The notes beneath the pieces are model-generated. The model did no database searches. It saw only the letters and a list, made by a program, of their open reading frames with translations, and was not told the DNA's origin. Position numbers and translations under genes: made by a program. A stretch of 64,000 nucleotides of DNA from Flavobacteriaceae bacterium (GTDB taxonomy: Bacteria > Bacteroidota > Bacteroidia > Flavobacteriales > Flavobacteriaceae): positions 157,672 to 221,671 of the forward strand of contig NVXD01000018.1 in NCBI GenBank assembly GCA_002746415.1, given 5' to 3'. Each line of letters starts with the position of its first letter. The first letter of the stretch is position 1. This document shows positions 63,817-64,000 of this stretch, one piece after another.

Positions 63817-63960
63817 TTATCTCTTGCTGCTTCCAGGTTTGATATGCTTTTTGTCAATACCTTGCTCATAAGCTTCGTCATCACCTGTATTAGGAGTGCA
63901 AGAAACTGCAACAAGCATTAAACATGCCATCATTCCAAATAAAATTCTTTTCGTGTTCAT
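63817..63960 (-). CDS. Small lipoprotein (47 aa)
   Basis: A short ORF reading MNTKRILFGMMACLMLVAVS followed by the lipobox Cys21 (VAVSC), then CTPNTGDDEAYEQGIDKKH and a basic end PGSSKR. Signal peptide and lipobox are convincing, so it is predicted to be a lipid-anchored exported peptide of 27 mature residues. It has its own terminator downstream. No other gene is close, and no function is known. Confidence 0.65.
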   Translation of the reverse strand: MNTKRILFGMMACLMLVAVSCTPNTGDDEAYEQGIDKKHIKPGSSKR

Positions 63961-64000
63961 CGTCAAGAGGGTTTTAAATTTAATATTTGATTAGTTATTC

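Overview
This window looks like a chromosomal segment of a member of the Flavobacteriaceae (Bacteroidota). The evidence is AT-rich DNA, Bacteroidota-type -7 promoter elements (TAnnTTTG), start sites without clear Shine-Dalgarno sequences, and many families typical of this group (DUF4834, DUF6146, DUF6787, BatA-type membrane proteins, Alvin-type ferredoxin, single-TM and lipoprotein hypotheticals). I cannot name the genus. No rRNA, tRNA, CRISPR array, insertion sequence or prophage was recognised. Most of the window is ordinary housekeeping and cell-envelope DNA, with a few accessory patches.

Layout. 0-6 kb: a truncated outer-membrane protein gene, then a surface-glycan run (DUF4834 protein, YfhO-like membrane protein, glycosyltransferase, Wzx-type flippase). 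6-9 kb: a small accessory group of cupin lipoprotein, AraC regulator and acyl-CoA dehydrogenase-like flavoprotein. 9-14.3 kb (minus strand): an exported Arg/Ser/Thr-rich protein, a sulfurtransferase and UvrA. 14.3-16.5 kb: a tandem duplication in which each unit is an ECF-like sigma factor plus a 47-residue protein. 16.4-19.1 kb: endonuclease III lacking all cysteines, a Bcp peroxiredoxin and a 484-residue protein of unknown function.

19-25 kb: a metallo-beta-lactamase-fold hydrolase, then a minus-strand run of BatA-like protein, catalytically dead-looking dihydroorotase homologue, small membrane protein and esterase. 25-33 kb: glycosyltransferase, SGNH hydrolase, PQQ-type sugar dehydrogenase fused to cytochrome c, small membrane proteins, an S10 peptidase and a Tat-exported oxidoreductase. 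33-36 kb: a TIGR02757 protein, CPBP protease, LolD-like ATPase and FolE. 36-44 kb: a ZnuD-like TonB receptor behind a His/Cys-rich exported protein, DUF6787, DUF6146 and DUF937 proteins, the serine genes serA and serC, an acyl-CoA reductase and a ferredoxin.

44-54 kb: YchF, a GlxA-type regulator paired with an exported DJ-1/PfpI fusion protein, an EamA transporter, topoisomerase IV (parE-parC) and a fatty-acid-hydroxylase-family protein. 54-64 kb: TerC, an HTH regulator, M14 peptidase, AsnC-type regulator, DinB protein, AroB, proline dehydrogenase, alanine dehydrogenase and small membrane or lipoproteins.

The strongest leads are the duplicated sigma/47-aa modules with a repeat-bearing control region, the GlxA-type regulator whose conserved N-terminus has only an ATT start, the DJ-1 regulator/effector pair, and two intergenic stretches built from degenerate 7-base units kept in phase. 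All family calls come from reading motifs by eye. No database search was run.
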